DNA of 64,000 nt from Blastomussa wellsi (taxonomy: Eukaryota; Cnidaria; Anthozoa; Scleractinia; Plerogyridae). The translations under genes and the position numbers were made by a program. Position 1 is the stretch's first letter, and every line of letters begins with the position of its first letter. Below, piece after piece: positions 42,628-54,700 of the stretch. The notes under the pieces were generated by a model that was given only the letters and a program-made list of their open reading frames with translations, was not told where the DNA came from and did not search any database. The DNA is taken from positions 44,352,233 to 44,416,232 of the forward strand of contig OX393561.1 of assembly GCA_947652115.1 (NCBI GenBank). Direction: 5' to 3'.

Positions 42628-42670
42628 GGTGAGGCCTGAACTAAGTTTGAAATTGGTGCCACTGCTCTTC

Positions 42671-42682
42671 TCCTTTTATATT
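42671..42682 (-). promoter_or_regulatory. TATA box of the polymerase gene
   Basis: Minus strand AAAATATAAAAGGAG lies about 45 bp upstream of the ATG at 42627, with two GATTGGTG (CCAAT) words further upstream (42696-42705 and 42744-42753). A standard polymerase II arrangement. Confidence 0.65.
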
Positions 42683-42928
42683 TTGACGGATCGAAATGCA
42701 CCAATCGCCTTTGAGTCTGAAAAACAATAGAGAATCCAAATGCACCAATCACCTTCAAACACTAAAACAATAAATGGCGTCAAAGTAAAAAAGAACGGGA
42801 AATGGGAGACTGTAGAGATAGGTTGTACCCCTGAGGGTCGAGAGGGAATGGATACTAAATAGCTACTCCTATATGAGTAGCACTTGTTACAATCACGCTT
42901 TCACGCTAATCAAATGCCGTACAAGGAA

Positions 42929-43484
42929 AAGAAAAGGGAGGCAAGAAAAAGATGGAGGAAGGAAAATCCAGGAAAAGAAAACAGAAATAACAAGGAAGAC
43001 ATCTAGAGAAATAAGACTAAGTCCCCCTCTCCTGAAGGGAGAGTATTATAAATAGATTGTAGCTCCTAAAAGCACGCGCCGAAGCATGTAAATTAAATAA
43101 ATGATCGCTCCTAAAAGAGCGGGCCGAAGCAGGAAGAGAGCGAGCACGTGGTAAACGTGTTACCTTTTTGGCGGGAAGGACTCAAATAGCTAGCACTTCG
43201 CATCGTTTTGACTTGCCTTGACTGCAAAAATGATTTTGAATTGCGCGCGTTTGCCCTTTTATACTTTTTTGTTTGCATAATGAGGATCGAAATCCCTGAA
43301 CGCGGATTGGTTACTTTTCCTGCGCTATGATTGGTGACCTTGCCTTAACCCCGCACTGTGATTGGCGCTTTTCGATCCGACCTGAACCTTAAGCTCTCGC
43401 TTTTTACTATAAATAACAAAAAGGTGTATAGGGATGGGTAGGGGGTATCCCTCTGACGTCACTTCCTGGGTTCCAGACCCTGTA
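42929..43484. repeat. 556-bp direct repeat, copy 1
   Basis: Recurs at 44561-45116 at an exact offset of 1632 bp with almost no differences (one seen: CTCTCGC versus CTCTTGC). Contains a minus-strand TATA word (GTATAAAAGGGC, 43253-43266) with three CCAAT words upstream of it, and a TTTTTGGCGGGAAGG word at 43165-43179. Confidence 0.9.
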
Positions 43485-43570
43485 ACACACTATCTCCCTC
43501 GTATTCCCTGAACGCGGATTGGTTACTTTTCCTGTGCTATGATTGGTGACCTTGCCTTAACCCCGCACAG

Positions 43571-44552
43571 TCTCGCGCAATGCTTTGGTTAGTCTAAGGT
43601 AGAGATTTGTCGCGTTGGGAGTGCAAAGCAAAGTGAAATGTGGCTACTAATTACACATGCACGTTTCGCTTTTCTAGGAAATCACACGCGGAATAATTTT
43701 TTCGTGTTTGTTGCGCTGGGGTTTGCCTCTCAAATAAGTCATCAAAATAAGCTTTGAAATAGTAAAGAGGTCTCGCTGAATGCTTTGGTTAGTCTAAGGT
43801 AGAGATTTGTCGCGTTGAGAGTACAAAGCAAAGTGAAATGCGGCTACTAATTACACATGCAGGTTTCGCTTTTCTCGGAAATCACACGCGGAGTAATTTT
43901 TTCGTGTTTGTTGCGCTGGGGTTTGCCTCTCAAATAAGTCATCAAAATAAGCTTTGAAATAGTAAAGAGGTCTCGCTGAATGCTTTGGTTAGTCTAAGGT
44001 AGAGATTTGTCGCGTTGAGAGTACAAAGCAAAGTGAAATGCGGTTACTAATTACACATGCAGGTTTCGCTTTTCTCGGAAATCACACGCGGAGTAATTTT
44101 TTCGTGTTTGTTGCGCTGGGGTTTGCCTCTCAAATAAGTCATCAAAATAAGCTTTGAAATAGTAAAGAGGTCTCGCTGAATGCTTTGGTTAGTCTAAGGT
44201 AGAGATTTGTCGCGTTGAGAGTACAAAGCAAAGTGAAATGCGGCTACTAATTACACATGCAGGTTTCGCTTTTCTCGGAAATCACACGCGGAGTAATTTT
44301 TTCGTGTTTGCCTCTCAAATAAGTCATCAAAATAAGCTTTGAAATAGTAAAGAGTTCTCGCTAAATGCTTTGGTTAGTCTAAGGTAGAGATTTGTCGCGT
44401 TGGGAGTACAAAGCAAAGTGAAATGCGGTTACTGATTACACATGCAGGTTTCGCTTTTCTCGGAAATCACACGCGGAATAATTTTTTCGTGTTTGTTGCG
44501 CTGGGGTTTGCCTCTCAAATAAGTCATCAAAATAAGCTTTGAAATAGTAAAA
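43571..44552. repeat. 200-bp tandem satellite, five copies
   Basis: Starts at 43571, 43771, 43971, 44171 and 44355. The first four units are 200 bp apart and the fourth unit is 16 bp shorter. Each carries TTAGTCTAAGGTAGAGATTT and CTACTAATTACACATGCA-type words. Confidence 0.92.
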
Positions 44553-44560
44553 ATAGTAAA

Positions 44561-45116
44561 AAGAAAAGGGAGGCAAGAAAAAGATGGAGGAAGGAAAATC
44601 CAGGAAAAGAAAACAGAAATAACAAGGAAGACATCTAGAGAAATAAGACTAAGTCCCCCTCTCCTGAAGGGAGAGTATTATAAATAGATTGTAGCTCCTA
44701 AAAGCACGCGCCGAAGCATGTAAATTAAATAAATGATCGCTCCTAAAAGAGCGGGCCGAAGCAGGAAGAGAGCGAGCACGTGGTAAACGTGTTACCTTTT
44801 TGGCGGGAAGGACTCAAATAGCTAGCACTTCGCATCGTTTTGACTTGCCTTGACTGCAAAAATGATTTTGAATTGCGCGCGTTTGCCCTTTTATACTTTT
44901 TTGTTTGCATAATGAGGATCGAAATCCCTGAACGCGGATTGGTTACTTTTCCTGCGCTATGATTGGTGACCTTGCCTTAACCCCGCACTGTGATTGGCGC
45001 TTTTCGATCCGACCTGAACCTTAAGCTCTTGCTTTTTACTATAAATAACAAAAAGGTGTATAGGGATGGGTAGGGGGTATCCCTCTGACGTCACTTCCTG
45101 GGTTCCAGACCCTGTA
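44561..45116. repeat. 556-bp direct repeat, copy 2
   Basis: Near-identical to 42929-43484. The tandem satellite lies between the two copies, so the satellite is flanked by a large direct repeat. Confidence 0.9.
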
Positions 45117-45235
45117 TCCCTGAACGCGGATTGGTTACTTTTCCTGTGCTATGATTGGTGACCTTGCCTTAACCCCGCACTGTGATTGGCGCTTTTCGAT
45201 CCGACCTGAACCTTAAGCTCTTGCTTTCTACTATC
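45117..45235. repeat. Partial third copy of the CCAAT-rich promoter block
   Basis: CCCTGAACGCGGATTGGTTA through GATTGGCGCTTTTCGATCCG repeats the distal part of the 556-bp repeat. A similar truncated block lies at 43504-43570. Confidence 0.75.
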
Positions 45236-45545
45236 TCCCTCGTATTCTCATTAGGCACACGTTCAAACAGAAATAATAAAAAAGGAAGAAACGATGATTC
45301 GTGGTGTTTGTGGATTCTTTATGGATTGAACTGTCTTCCTTCGCTAATGTGTTGGTTTGAACTCTCTTTAGAGTTCCGTGAAGAGGTTTTGTGTTGTTTC
45401 CAGTTGAAGCTGAATTTACAGGCCGAGAGAAATAGCAGTGAGTCGAACGAGGGAAAGTACAATTCGTGTGGTTTTCAGGTTTGTGTCATATAGTCGGTTT
45501 CTGCTTTATACACCTCCGACAAAACTTTGAAATAAGTGAAGAAGT

Positions 45546-45678
45546 CTCGCGCAATGCTTTGGTTAGTCTAAGGTAGAGATTTGTCGCGTTGGGAGTACAA
45601 AGCAAAGTGAAATGTGGCTACTAATTACACATGCACGTTTCGCTTTTCTCGGAAATCACACGCGGAATAATTTTTCAT
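45546..45678. repeat. Isolated sixth copy of the 200-bp satellite (truncated)
   Basis: Same words as the array at 43571, ending at ACACGCGGAATAATTTTT. About 1 kb from the array. Confidence 0.85.
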
Positions 45679-45785
45679 CGGTCGAAAAATTTATTTGTAG
45701 GTCGCGTTTTTTTTCCGTCGGTCGAGAAATTTATTCGTAGGTCGAGAAATTTTTCGTCGGTCGAGAATTTTTTGTCGATCGAGTT
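45676..45785. repeat. Degenerate tandem repeat of GTCGGTCGAGAAATTT
   Basis: The words TCGGTCGAAAAATTTATT, TCGGTCGAGAAATTTATTCG, AGGTCGAGAAATTTTTCG and TCGGTCGAGAATTTTTTG follow one another with small changes. Confidence 0.75.
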
Positions 45786-45789
45786 TGTT

Positions 45790-47060
45790 GGTTTACAAGT
45801 AAGCGGATGTTTTCACGCCAAAGTTTATAAACAAGATAGCCGCTAGTGATGGCAGTTTTGCGCGAGATATGCTCAGTCAAATTCTGGGTAGAATTGGCGA
45901 TCTGTCCGCCGTAATTTACCAGCAGGGCCCGTCTTGGCAAGATTTCCGCACAGCCCCATACATTTATTATGCATGCAGTTCTTTGTTTATTGAAAACAAT
46001 AGCCGGAACAATAGAGACCCTTTGGGGCTTACGCTCTTTGTTTGAGTCACTTCTTTGTTCGACTAACTTTTCACTTTTTTTCTAAGTCCAAAATAGTTTT
46101 AAACTTAGAAAAATTAAATGTTGTCTGTGGTGAAATATTTTGCAACATTCTTTGAAACAATTGTTATTTTGAACTGCATGTGAACAAGGGGTGCAAGAAG
46201 TTGTAACAGGTTTTAATAGAAACTTGCTTATTAGGTATTTCCAAACAAACCAGAAGTGGCTTTTCCAAGAAATGAGTGGCAGGTCAAAGCATCTGCAATG
46301 TGCATTTATTTGAAGTGAGAACAGTCAAACTATTTCATACCTGCATGTATGCCTATAAATTCTCAGTAGTTTTTAATTTCACTACGAATGGTTTGCTTAA
46401 ACAAAAGAGCCTCTAAATCCCCAAGACTATGCTTCAGAGTGCATTGTAGGTATTCTGATAAAAAAGACTAAAACACAAGTGAAAAAACGAATGAACGTTA
46501 ATTGTCATGGGTGAAATTTCACAAAATCATTCACGGCAAAGTGTATACACAAGGTTGTTTTTATTTTGCAGGTGTTTTTACTTGTTATGTTATAGTTACA
46601 TGGCATGCTGTTGCTGTTATCATGTTTTGCCTAAATGAGACTTGTTTATAATTTGCAGTCGGTTTGAAAGAAAAAACTGTTAATTGTATTATGAAAGTAA
46701 CCTTTGTTGATTGCATGGGTGAATGACTGTTAAATAATGCTAAGTTAGGCTACAGGGCATCAGTTCTATATATCATGATAATTCTAATGGTATAGACTTT
46801 ATGGGTGGTACATGTGTTTTTCAGGGCAATGGGGTGGCAATAGGACTACCACAAAATATTGTGATTTGTTTGATAAGATTTTATAGTCTTGAATAAATCA
46901 CATTTCAGTCTAAGTCTTGTCTCATACTGTCTAACTGTAAGCAACTCATTATTTGTACACACAGGGGTTTCAATAAGCACTGACAGCCGACGAAAAGCGT
47001 CGGCTAGTTCACTTGACTTTGCTTAAAAAGTTGGCTACTTTATGCCCAAAATACAAAAGA
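45790..47060. other. Module B right half, no gene seen
   Basis: AT-rich. A perfect hairpin AGCCGACG-AAAAG-CGTCGGCT lies at about 46986-47006. No ORF with a recognisable domain. ORFs here are short and look incidental. Confidence 0.5.
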
Positions 47061-47063
47061 TGG

Positions 47064-47289
47064 GTCCCCTGTCGAGGCTGGGTGCGCATTTTTCCACATG
47101 TGGCGATCACGTGATAACATTCAAATTTTCAAATTTGCCCGCCAAAATTCAAATTTTGTAACGGTTTTTGAAATTTCCACATTTTGCTCATTAACTTGAT
47201 TTTTTATGCATATGACGTCAAAATGACGTCAGAACCCCTGCAGCGCTTCATACAAAGCCTTATAACATTTTTCCTCATCTTCGGATATG
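47064..47289 (-). repeat. Right terminal inverted repeat of module B
   Basis: Reverse complement of 37533-37816 minus an insert of about 60 bp. Ends in CTCATCTTCGGATATG. Confidence 0.85.
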
Positions 47290-47347
47290 CAATATTACAG
47301 TTAAATCTCTCCTCAAGGCCACTTCCATCACGCAGATGAGAATATAT

Positions 47348-48140
47348 ACCGTATTTACCCGTGTATAATGCGCACTTTTTTGACGTGAAAATGACCATAA
47401 AATTTGCGGTGCGTATTATACACGGAACCCATTGTTTGGTCATGTTCTCATTAGCATATGAATGATAAACGAGAAAACAAAACAACACAAAAGCTTCGTT
47501 GTAATTGGCTTTTAATAAACTCCGTGAAATAAACTACCAATAAAAAGCTGTCAATTTCGATCCTTGAATTAAATTAACTGACTATTTAAGAAACAGCTGT
47601 TCGAGGAAAACAACATGTGAGATTGTCACTTGACCGATCACAACTTCAACATGGCGAGAAAACCATCAAAATCCGCACCACGGGTAATGAAAAGAATCGA
47701 GTGACAGTCGTACTGGCGTGCTGTGGCGATGGTTCAAAACTTAAACCGATGGTTATCTTCAAGAGGAAAACTATTCCTAAAATTAACAACACACACGGCG
47801 TCGTTGTTCCTGCACAGGAGAAAGGATGGATGGATTCAGCGCAGATGAAAGTTTGGATCGAAAAAGCGTGGTGTTCGCGGAGCGGTGGCCTGGGAAGGAG
47901 AAAAAGCCTGCTTGTTTTTGACTCGTTCGAAGCTCACGTGACAGAGAGCGTGAAAGCGTCGTTCAAACGTGAGAACACTGAACTTGCTGTTATTCCTGGC
48001 GGATTAACATCACTTCTTCAGCCACTCGACGTATCTTTGAACAAACCGTTTAAAGATGGAGTCCGAAAGCAATGGATGCAGTGGATGGCCGATGGAATTC
48101 ACGAATATAATCTCCAAAATATTAATTCCAGCATTTTTTG
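47348..48140 (+). mobile_element. pogo/Tigger-type DNA transposon remnant
   Basis: Starts near a probable TIR (GTGTATAATGCGCAC around 47371, mirrored by GTGCGTATTATACACGG around 47411). The ORF 47617-48140 covers the DDE core: CCGDGSKLKPMVIFK, LLVFDSFEAHVTESVK (second catalytic Asp) and VIPGGLTSLLQPLDVSLNK, as in pogo/Tigger/Jerky transposases. The N-terminal helix-turn-helix half is missing, and the C-terminal end is replaced by unrelated sequence after about 48115. Confidence 0.8.
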
Positions 48141-48791
48141 AATGTCCAGCATTAAAAAGACTTAAAACTGCCGAGTTTACATTCAATAGCAGCTTTCAAT
48201 GCCAGAAGAATCTCTTGTATGGGAAATTAAAGATATTTTACTTTAAATGGAGACGAGACCCTAAACAGTTTTCAAAGTCCATACAAGGCATGCTGGGCTT
48301 CTCTCGCCTATTTATTTTCAAGATGTCCATGTACATAGTGTATATCACATTCGTCACTTGACCACACCCAATTGCTGTGAAAGGAAGCCACATTGATTGT
48401 GTCTCAATACATCATTATGGTCTTACACCTTCAAACATGTGGGCAAATGTGATTCAGATGAGGAGGTATTAACAAATTAAAATTCAGTCGAATTTCATTT
48501 GTTTCTTTATGTCATTTGTTCTTCAGTCTTGCTCATGCAAAATCGCAAAGTCACATATCTAAAGCTAGCTATGAACAAGAAGGTCGCGAAATAAGACAAG
48601 GAGCTGTTCTTTGTGCCAACGCTGAAAACACGCCCCGTACTTGGAAGGCGTCGCGTCCTTCACTAAAACCGCGCCTCAAACGCGCGAAGCGTCTTTATCA
48701 TGCAACTTCACAATCCGCTCTGTAAGAAAGTGACATCCTGGTAAGACATAACACTTCAGCGAAAGTGAAGACATCTTCGTGTAGTGTAACA
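48141..48791. other. 3' flank of LRRC69, no gene seen
   Basis: Between the transposase remnant and the last LRRC69 exon; presumably includes the LRRC69 3' UTR on the minus strand. No RNA gene or exon recognised. Confidence 0.4.
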
Positions 48792-51700
48792 TCAAGTGTC
48801 CCCAACATAGGCGATGCCAAAATAGTCATGTCCCTCGGAGTTGAAACATTTGTAAGAGCACAGAAGGCCTCGCACTGGGATAATTCCTGTTTTAGTCCTT
48901 GTGCGCAAGATCTGTAAGAGGTCAAAGCAAATCTAATTTTAAAGATGATACACTAAAGGAAAATCGTTTTGTCGCCATTAATTTCTTTTGAATTTGAAAC
49001 AATGCAACATATATAATTTCTGCTTGTAGTAACACTTTCCATTGACTTTATATGCCAGCGAAAAATTGTACGTACAATAATAAATGAATGCTCATAGGAC
49101 GCAATGGTTTACAGCGCGACGCGTTTAAGTGTGGCCACCCAACAAACTTTTTTGACAAGTTAGCCAATCAGAGAGCACGAATTTGTTTGAGTTGTCCCGC
49201 CTCCTTGTTGAAAGCGCAACAGGTTTCGTGACAACAGCTTGAACATTGCAAGGAGGCCGGACAGCTCAAACAAATTCATGCTCTCGAATTGGTTAATTAT
49301 AACCTGTCAAAAAAGTTTCTTGGGTGGCCACAGTAAGGCGCGTCGCGCTGTAAAATAAAATACTTCAAACAATGTTTATTGTTTTAATTGCGCCTTGCAA
49401 TAACACGTGAACTCTAACGATTACGTCATTTTTCGCTGCCGACAATCATACAAGTAATTATGCCTTGAAAAACAGAAACAAACAAAATGGATCGAAATCC
49501 TGATCAATCACAACCGACAGACGTGAACTTTGGAACCGGTTGAACAGGCAGAAGATAACTTCACTTCTTCTCCTTCATGAACTTTAACTTCGACTTTTAT
49601 GCACTATTGAACGGTCGGTTCAGATGATTGACAGCAGAGAAAAGAGTAAATAGTTCAGTGAACAGAGTCAGCATGTCACTGAAGGGCGCAGTAATTTTTC
49701 ACGTCCCATATTCATAAATGAAAATGAATTCATAAATGAAAACAGAGGGGCATGATACAACTAAAAGTAGCATGTGCACGCCAGACGTTCGGTTAAATAG
49801 AGAACAGCGCGAACGACGAAGTCTTTTTTCGATCGCCGTTTATGTACTGCTCCTCGGTGAACCAAATGTCTGAAAAAGCTAAACAACAACAAGCTTACAG
49901 CTGTAAGGAGCTATTTAAAAACAAAAAAAATAGTGTTTCGTTTCCGGAATGACTTGTTGGGTCGAGAAAGATGAGGACAGCTGGCATTCCCTGCCGCTCA
50001 AACACAACACACAACATTCCCGCCAGTCACGCAGACCACATTGGGCGCTTACCATTTAGCCACAAATTTCGGTTTGAAGTCAAATGGAAACGTAATTTTC
50101 AGTTCGGAAATTGTGGACAACCTCCAGAGCCGGGTAGTTCTCTTTTTCCGTTCGGAACGGAACGTTGAAACTTCCTTACCATTTAACACATCGTCCGTTT
50201 CCAGGCCCTTTTTGAGGGGCGAGCGAAACGGAACGTCTGTAGCTAAATGGAAAGCAAAATCTCTTCCAGTTGGTCTCTAAAGTCGGAAAACTGCTTATCA
50301 TTATGGAACGGTTTCACCAGCCGGATTATTCCTAAAAATGGCAAGCACCCATTGTGTTCACCAGTGTGTTTTTCCCCAGAAACATGTTTACATTACCACG
50401 TACGAACTTTACTCTGATTGGATAGTGAAACTACTATGCAAACAGTTCACCCCTGTAGCCAAAGTAATTAAATACAACAAGAAATCGAAATGGGACCGAG
50501 ATGGATAATATTGGGTAACAATAATGAGACTAACTACCAGCGAAGAAATAAAAAGTGAGTTAAAAACACCAGAATTGTTTAACGTACTTTTCGCGCGTCC
50601 ACAAAGTGCACGCATTCCAGCCATGTGTTAAGGAAGGACTGTCCGCAGATCGCACATTCACTTGCGTACTGAAGCATTTCTTGTACTTTTGGATAGTGAC
50701 GTATTGTACGCTTTACGAACGATCGCCTGCACAGAAGAAACGAAGGCTGTAAGGTAGGGCTGTTTTTAATTAAGTAAACAAAAACAAACAGCAAATCGCA
50801 ATAAGGTTTCACTACTGCTCTGACAATGAACAAGTGATTACTTTGGCCAAATCAAAATGGACGAAAACAAAAAAAAAAACATGTAGCCGACACAAAGCGC
50901 GGGAAAACGTGCGTGCGCGAGTCACGATTGGTTTTGGTTTTACTTCTGATTGGTTGAAAAAGTGGCGCGAGAGAGCAAATACACGTAATCAACGCAAAGT
51001 ACGGGAAAACACGGACGCGTTGTTCTGACGCGTGCACAGGGAGCCCTCACATCCGTGTAGAATTTAGAATATGAATAAAAGATTAACCTACCTTTATCGC
51101 GTGTCTGTTGTGTTTTGGCGGCCATTTTGAATTTTTAATACACGCGCGGTCTGCTAGTGCGAGGTCTGGAACCGAAATAAAGAATATCGCAAATCCTCGG
51201 AAGGAGCCGATCGCTCACCGAGGATAATAAAGTGACAAGGGATGAAACTTATGACTGGCTTTCGTCGCATGTCTCTGCCAGTTGGGGGGAACGGAAATAA
51301 GATGTGACTAAAAGACCGGAAGTCAAAATGCGGGTTTCGTGACGTTCGTTGCAAAGTTGCAACATGGTGGACCAATGGCGTCCTGTTAATGTGGCAAATG
51401 TTTTGAAAAATAATTCAGCTGTGGAATGTGAAGAAATCGACAATGAGTCGACAACCAAACTTAAAATAACGGAATGGTGAGTACAGAAGTTCAAGCTTAA
51501 GGCTTAGTTCGCCAGTCGAATTTTAATGAAGATCGATGATGTACGCGTCAGGCAGTGAAATTTTTTTTCTCGACTTAAACTAGGCTGGATGAAAACTACA
51601 TCGAAGCGAATGAAATTAATTATGTGCCCTGTGCGGAGTTGTACGAAAGATATTTGGGGAATGGTTAGCAGGGGAAAGAAAACAGCCCGGATTTCAAGCC

Positions 51701-54700
51701 AGTGGATGCCAGCACATTTGGTCGTGTAATTAGGAAGGTCTTCCCAAATGTCACGAAAACCAAACGAAGAAATGAAAGAGGGAAGCCACCTACTCCTGTC
51801 TATCTTGGGCTACAGAAGAATAATTATCCTGTTGTCTTGATTCTTCCACACCTGACAGAAGTTTTCCATCTTGGTCCTTTTTTACCCTCAACTACAGCCA
51901 CCCTGAATGGTTGAAATCAAGTGTCAGTGCGAATGCAGCAGAGTTCATTAGAGTTATTCCTCTACTATGTAATGACCGTAAAGTGTTGCAAGAAGTTGTT
52001 ATTTTTAAAGATTGGTCCTTCGAACTGAAAGTTATGGGAAAGATGTGGCATGTTACTAGGTGTGTTTTGTCATTAAACTCAAAGGCATTAAATTTAACTT
52101 GTCCGGTATGAAACCGGCGTAAAGTTATAGTCATTATAATTTTAAATATCAAATTTTTAATGAAGACTGCTTGTCTCCTATAACAGCACAACTTCAAGAA
52201 ATTACGAAATAGCATAGAGAAGAGCTCTGAAAATGGAACATCCCGAAATTTGTTGCTCCATGGAAAGCCAGTGTACTGGTCTCATCTCAAAGAAGCCTAC
52301 AAATGGGAGCAGCATAACCGTCCCTTAAAATCCATGAGAAACTTAATGAAGATCACTTCACATTGGGCTATGCCACCCGAATGCGAAATCACTTGGCCGA
52401 AAATGTGCTGAATGATAAAATGTTGGAATTACTTTAGGTAACTGGTCCCAATTCGCATTACAATACATGACTGTAGTTTAATATTTGTCCAAGTGTTCCT
52501 CAGTCAAATGTTCAAATGTTAGTTTTTAATTTACTAACAAAGTGAACGAAAGTCATTACACTCAATTATGTTCTTTCATTTCCTTATTTTTAAACCTATT
52601 TCTTGCATTTGGATTGAGGGGATGACTAGCAATACATGACTGAGCAAAGGGTTGCATTAATATTTGAGATTTTGCAGTGATAAAACTGTGGGCCACATTA
52701 TTAATACTATCAGGTAAAATTCTTCAAAGGTATAATGATATTACAGCTTTGCAATCTCCAACAAGTATCCAATTACCATACACTAGTAAGTCAGGCTTTG
52801 TAGAACCAGAGAAAATAATTCCAATTATAATTATTTTTTTGTTTTTTGAATATAAATACTCCTATTGAACTTAAGATAACTACTTCTGATATGGCAAATT
52901 TGTGATCATGAAAAGTAAAGATCAGTAGAAGAATGCACTCCCCTATTAAGTTTCAATTTGATGAAATGTACTTCTGTCAATAGAAATGGAAAGAATACTT
53001 TGGTTTGATGTTCTCTCTAATAGGCATATCAGAATGATCTCAAGAAGCACAAAAAAGAGTCAACACACCTGGACTCGACTGTGGAACTCCTGCAAATGAC
53101 CAGCATTTTAGTGAAAAATTTCAGAAGTCCACTGCCGTATGCGAGCACCGAAGATGAGAGGTTTTTCGAAAACAGGAGAGTTTTGAACTGGATCGAAGAT
53201 TGGGAAGTAGAAATCACTGGCAGGGTAGACCTAAATGCATCAGACAGGAACAAGTTAATTTTCTATGACAAGCTGTTATTTGATTTGAAGTCGATGGTCA
53301 TTGGCTTTGAACAGATATGCAGCATTTCATTTCAGCTGAACCCTGGTTGCATCATTAAGTCCATGTTCGTAAACAGTGACCTGGTAGAAAACATATTTTG
53401 CCAGGTTAGGGGAGGCAATGGGCAAAATAACAACCCTACCTACTGTCAGTATGGACCGACCATCAACAGCATTCTTTTGGGGCAGACATGCTCCACTTCC
53501 AAGTCTAACATTGGTAAAACTTCAAGCTTTTCATTTTCTAAGCCAAAAAGGATCAAGTACTGAAACTGAATTATGTTTGCGACACATTATTTTTGGAACC
53601 AGTTTTCGGCGAAAATTCCTATGCCACCATAATCTTATCCTGTTCCAGGCTCACGGTCAGTGGGAACTATCGAAAAAGTGGGCATGCAACGAACTGCGTC
53701 TGCGAGAGAAAAATTGGAGGGCCTCTCCCGTCCGTGCCCTCTCCAGCTCGTCGTTTGCAACACATTATTATTATTTGCAGTTTGGGGTCATTTGCGGTCC
53801 AATATGGGGATCATTTTCAGTCTGGGGATCATTTGCGGTACTGTACAGATCATGACAATTTATCAGACTCTTTTTACCAATTATGTTTCGTAGAAAATTT
53901 GTTTAGATTCTGCGATATATGAATTTCGTGCATCACCATGTTGTTACGTTAGGGTAGCCTGCGCCCATAATTATTTTTAAAATATATTTCTCTGAAGTAA
54001 ACAAAAAAAAACACCCAGATAAAAGATGAAACACAAAACATACCTCTCTAGGTTCGTGGCAGTCACCAATCCCCGCAAATGCATGTATTGTTTTGGCTTT
54101 AGTTTTCAAAACCTTTGCCGCACGTCCAGTCGTACTTGTTATACTAACAGTTTTCTTTGAACTCTCACAAATTTGCTTTACCAGAAATGACTTGCCACTA
54201 CCGGCTTCGCCAGCAGAAAAGGTGTTGTGGCCAGCCAAAATGAGATCCAGCACTTTCTTTTGACAGTCAGTCAAACCGCTAGAAGAAAACCAACAGCAAC
54301 ATAATTTTAAAGCTAATCTGAATCGCAGGACCGAAAAGGTCGCCAATTAATGAGAACCTCGCTGTCACAAAATCACCATAGAGTTGACTGACATTGGCAA
54401 AATCTTCTATTACAGTTAATACTTACCTCATGTTATCAGGAGGACGAAATGTCTTAACAGAACAGTCATGAAATTCCTGCCAAAAAACTCTCGAACTCTT
54501 AATTGCCGTCACTACGGCGTCATAAATCGGGAATATCATGGCCTTGACCTTGTGGCGGCATTCTATTTCCGGAATAAAATCATCAAACTTCCGGAATTAA
54601 AACTGACCAATCAGAACAAGCAGTACTATCACTTCCGCTTCGATTCTGTCAATCAAAGTTTCGCATTTCTCACTTCCGTGGCCCCCAACTGGCAGAGACA

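Larger units (their letters stand above)
37533..47289. mobile_element. Module B: TIR-bounded element with family B DNA polymerase and repeat array
   Basis: Its inverted repeats (37533-37816 and 47064-47289) are unrelated to those of module A. The only recognisable gene is the minus-strand polymerase (38335-42627). The right half (42690-47060) is non-coding repeats with promoter motifs. The arms are nearly identical over 200 bp apart from an extra stretch of about 60 bp in the left copy, suggesting a fairly recent origin. I do not see a clear target duplication, partly because module A abuts its left end. Confidence 0.75.

Noticed and set aside
43571..44552. CRISPR-like array
   Set aside because: 200-bp tandem units without spacers, in eukaryotic DNA.
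47617..48140. Domesticated pogo-derived host gene
   Set aside because: Lacks the N-terminal domain, ends in unrelated sequence, and has TIR remnants; better explained as a transposon fragment.
48698..48925. 75-codon minus-strand ORF
   Set aside because: Different frame over the last LRRC69 exon, which is the supported reading.
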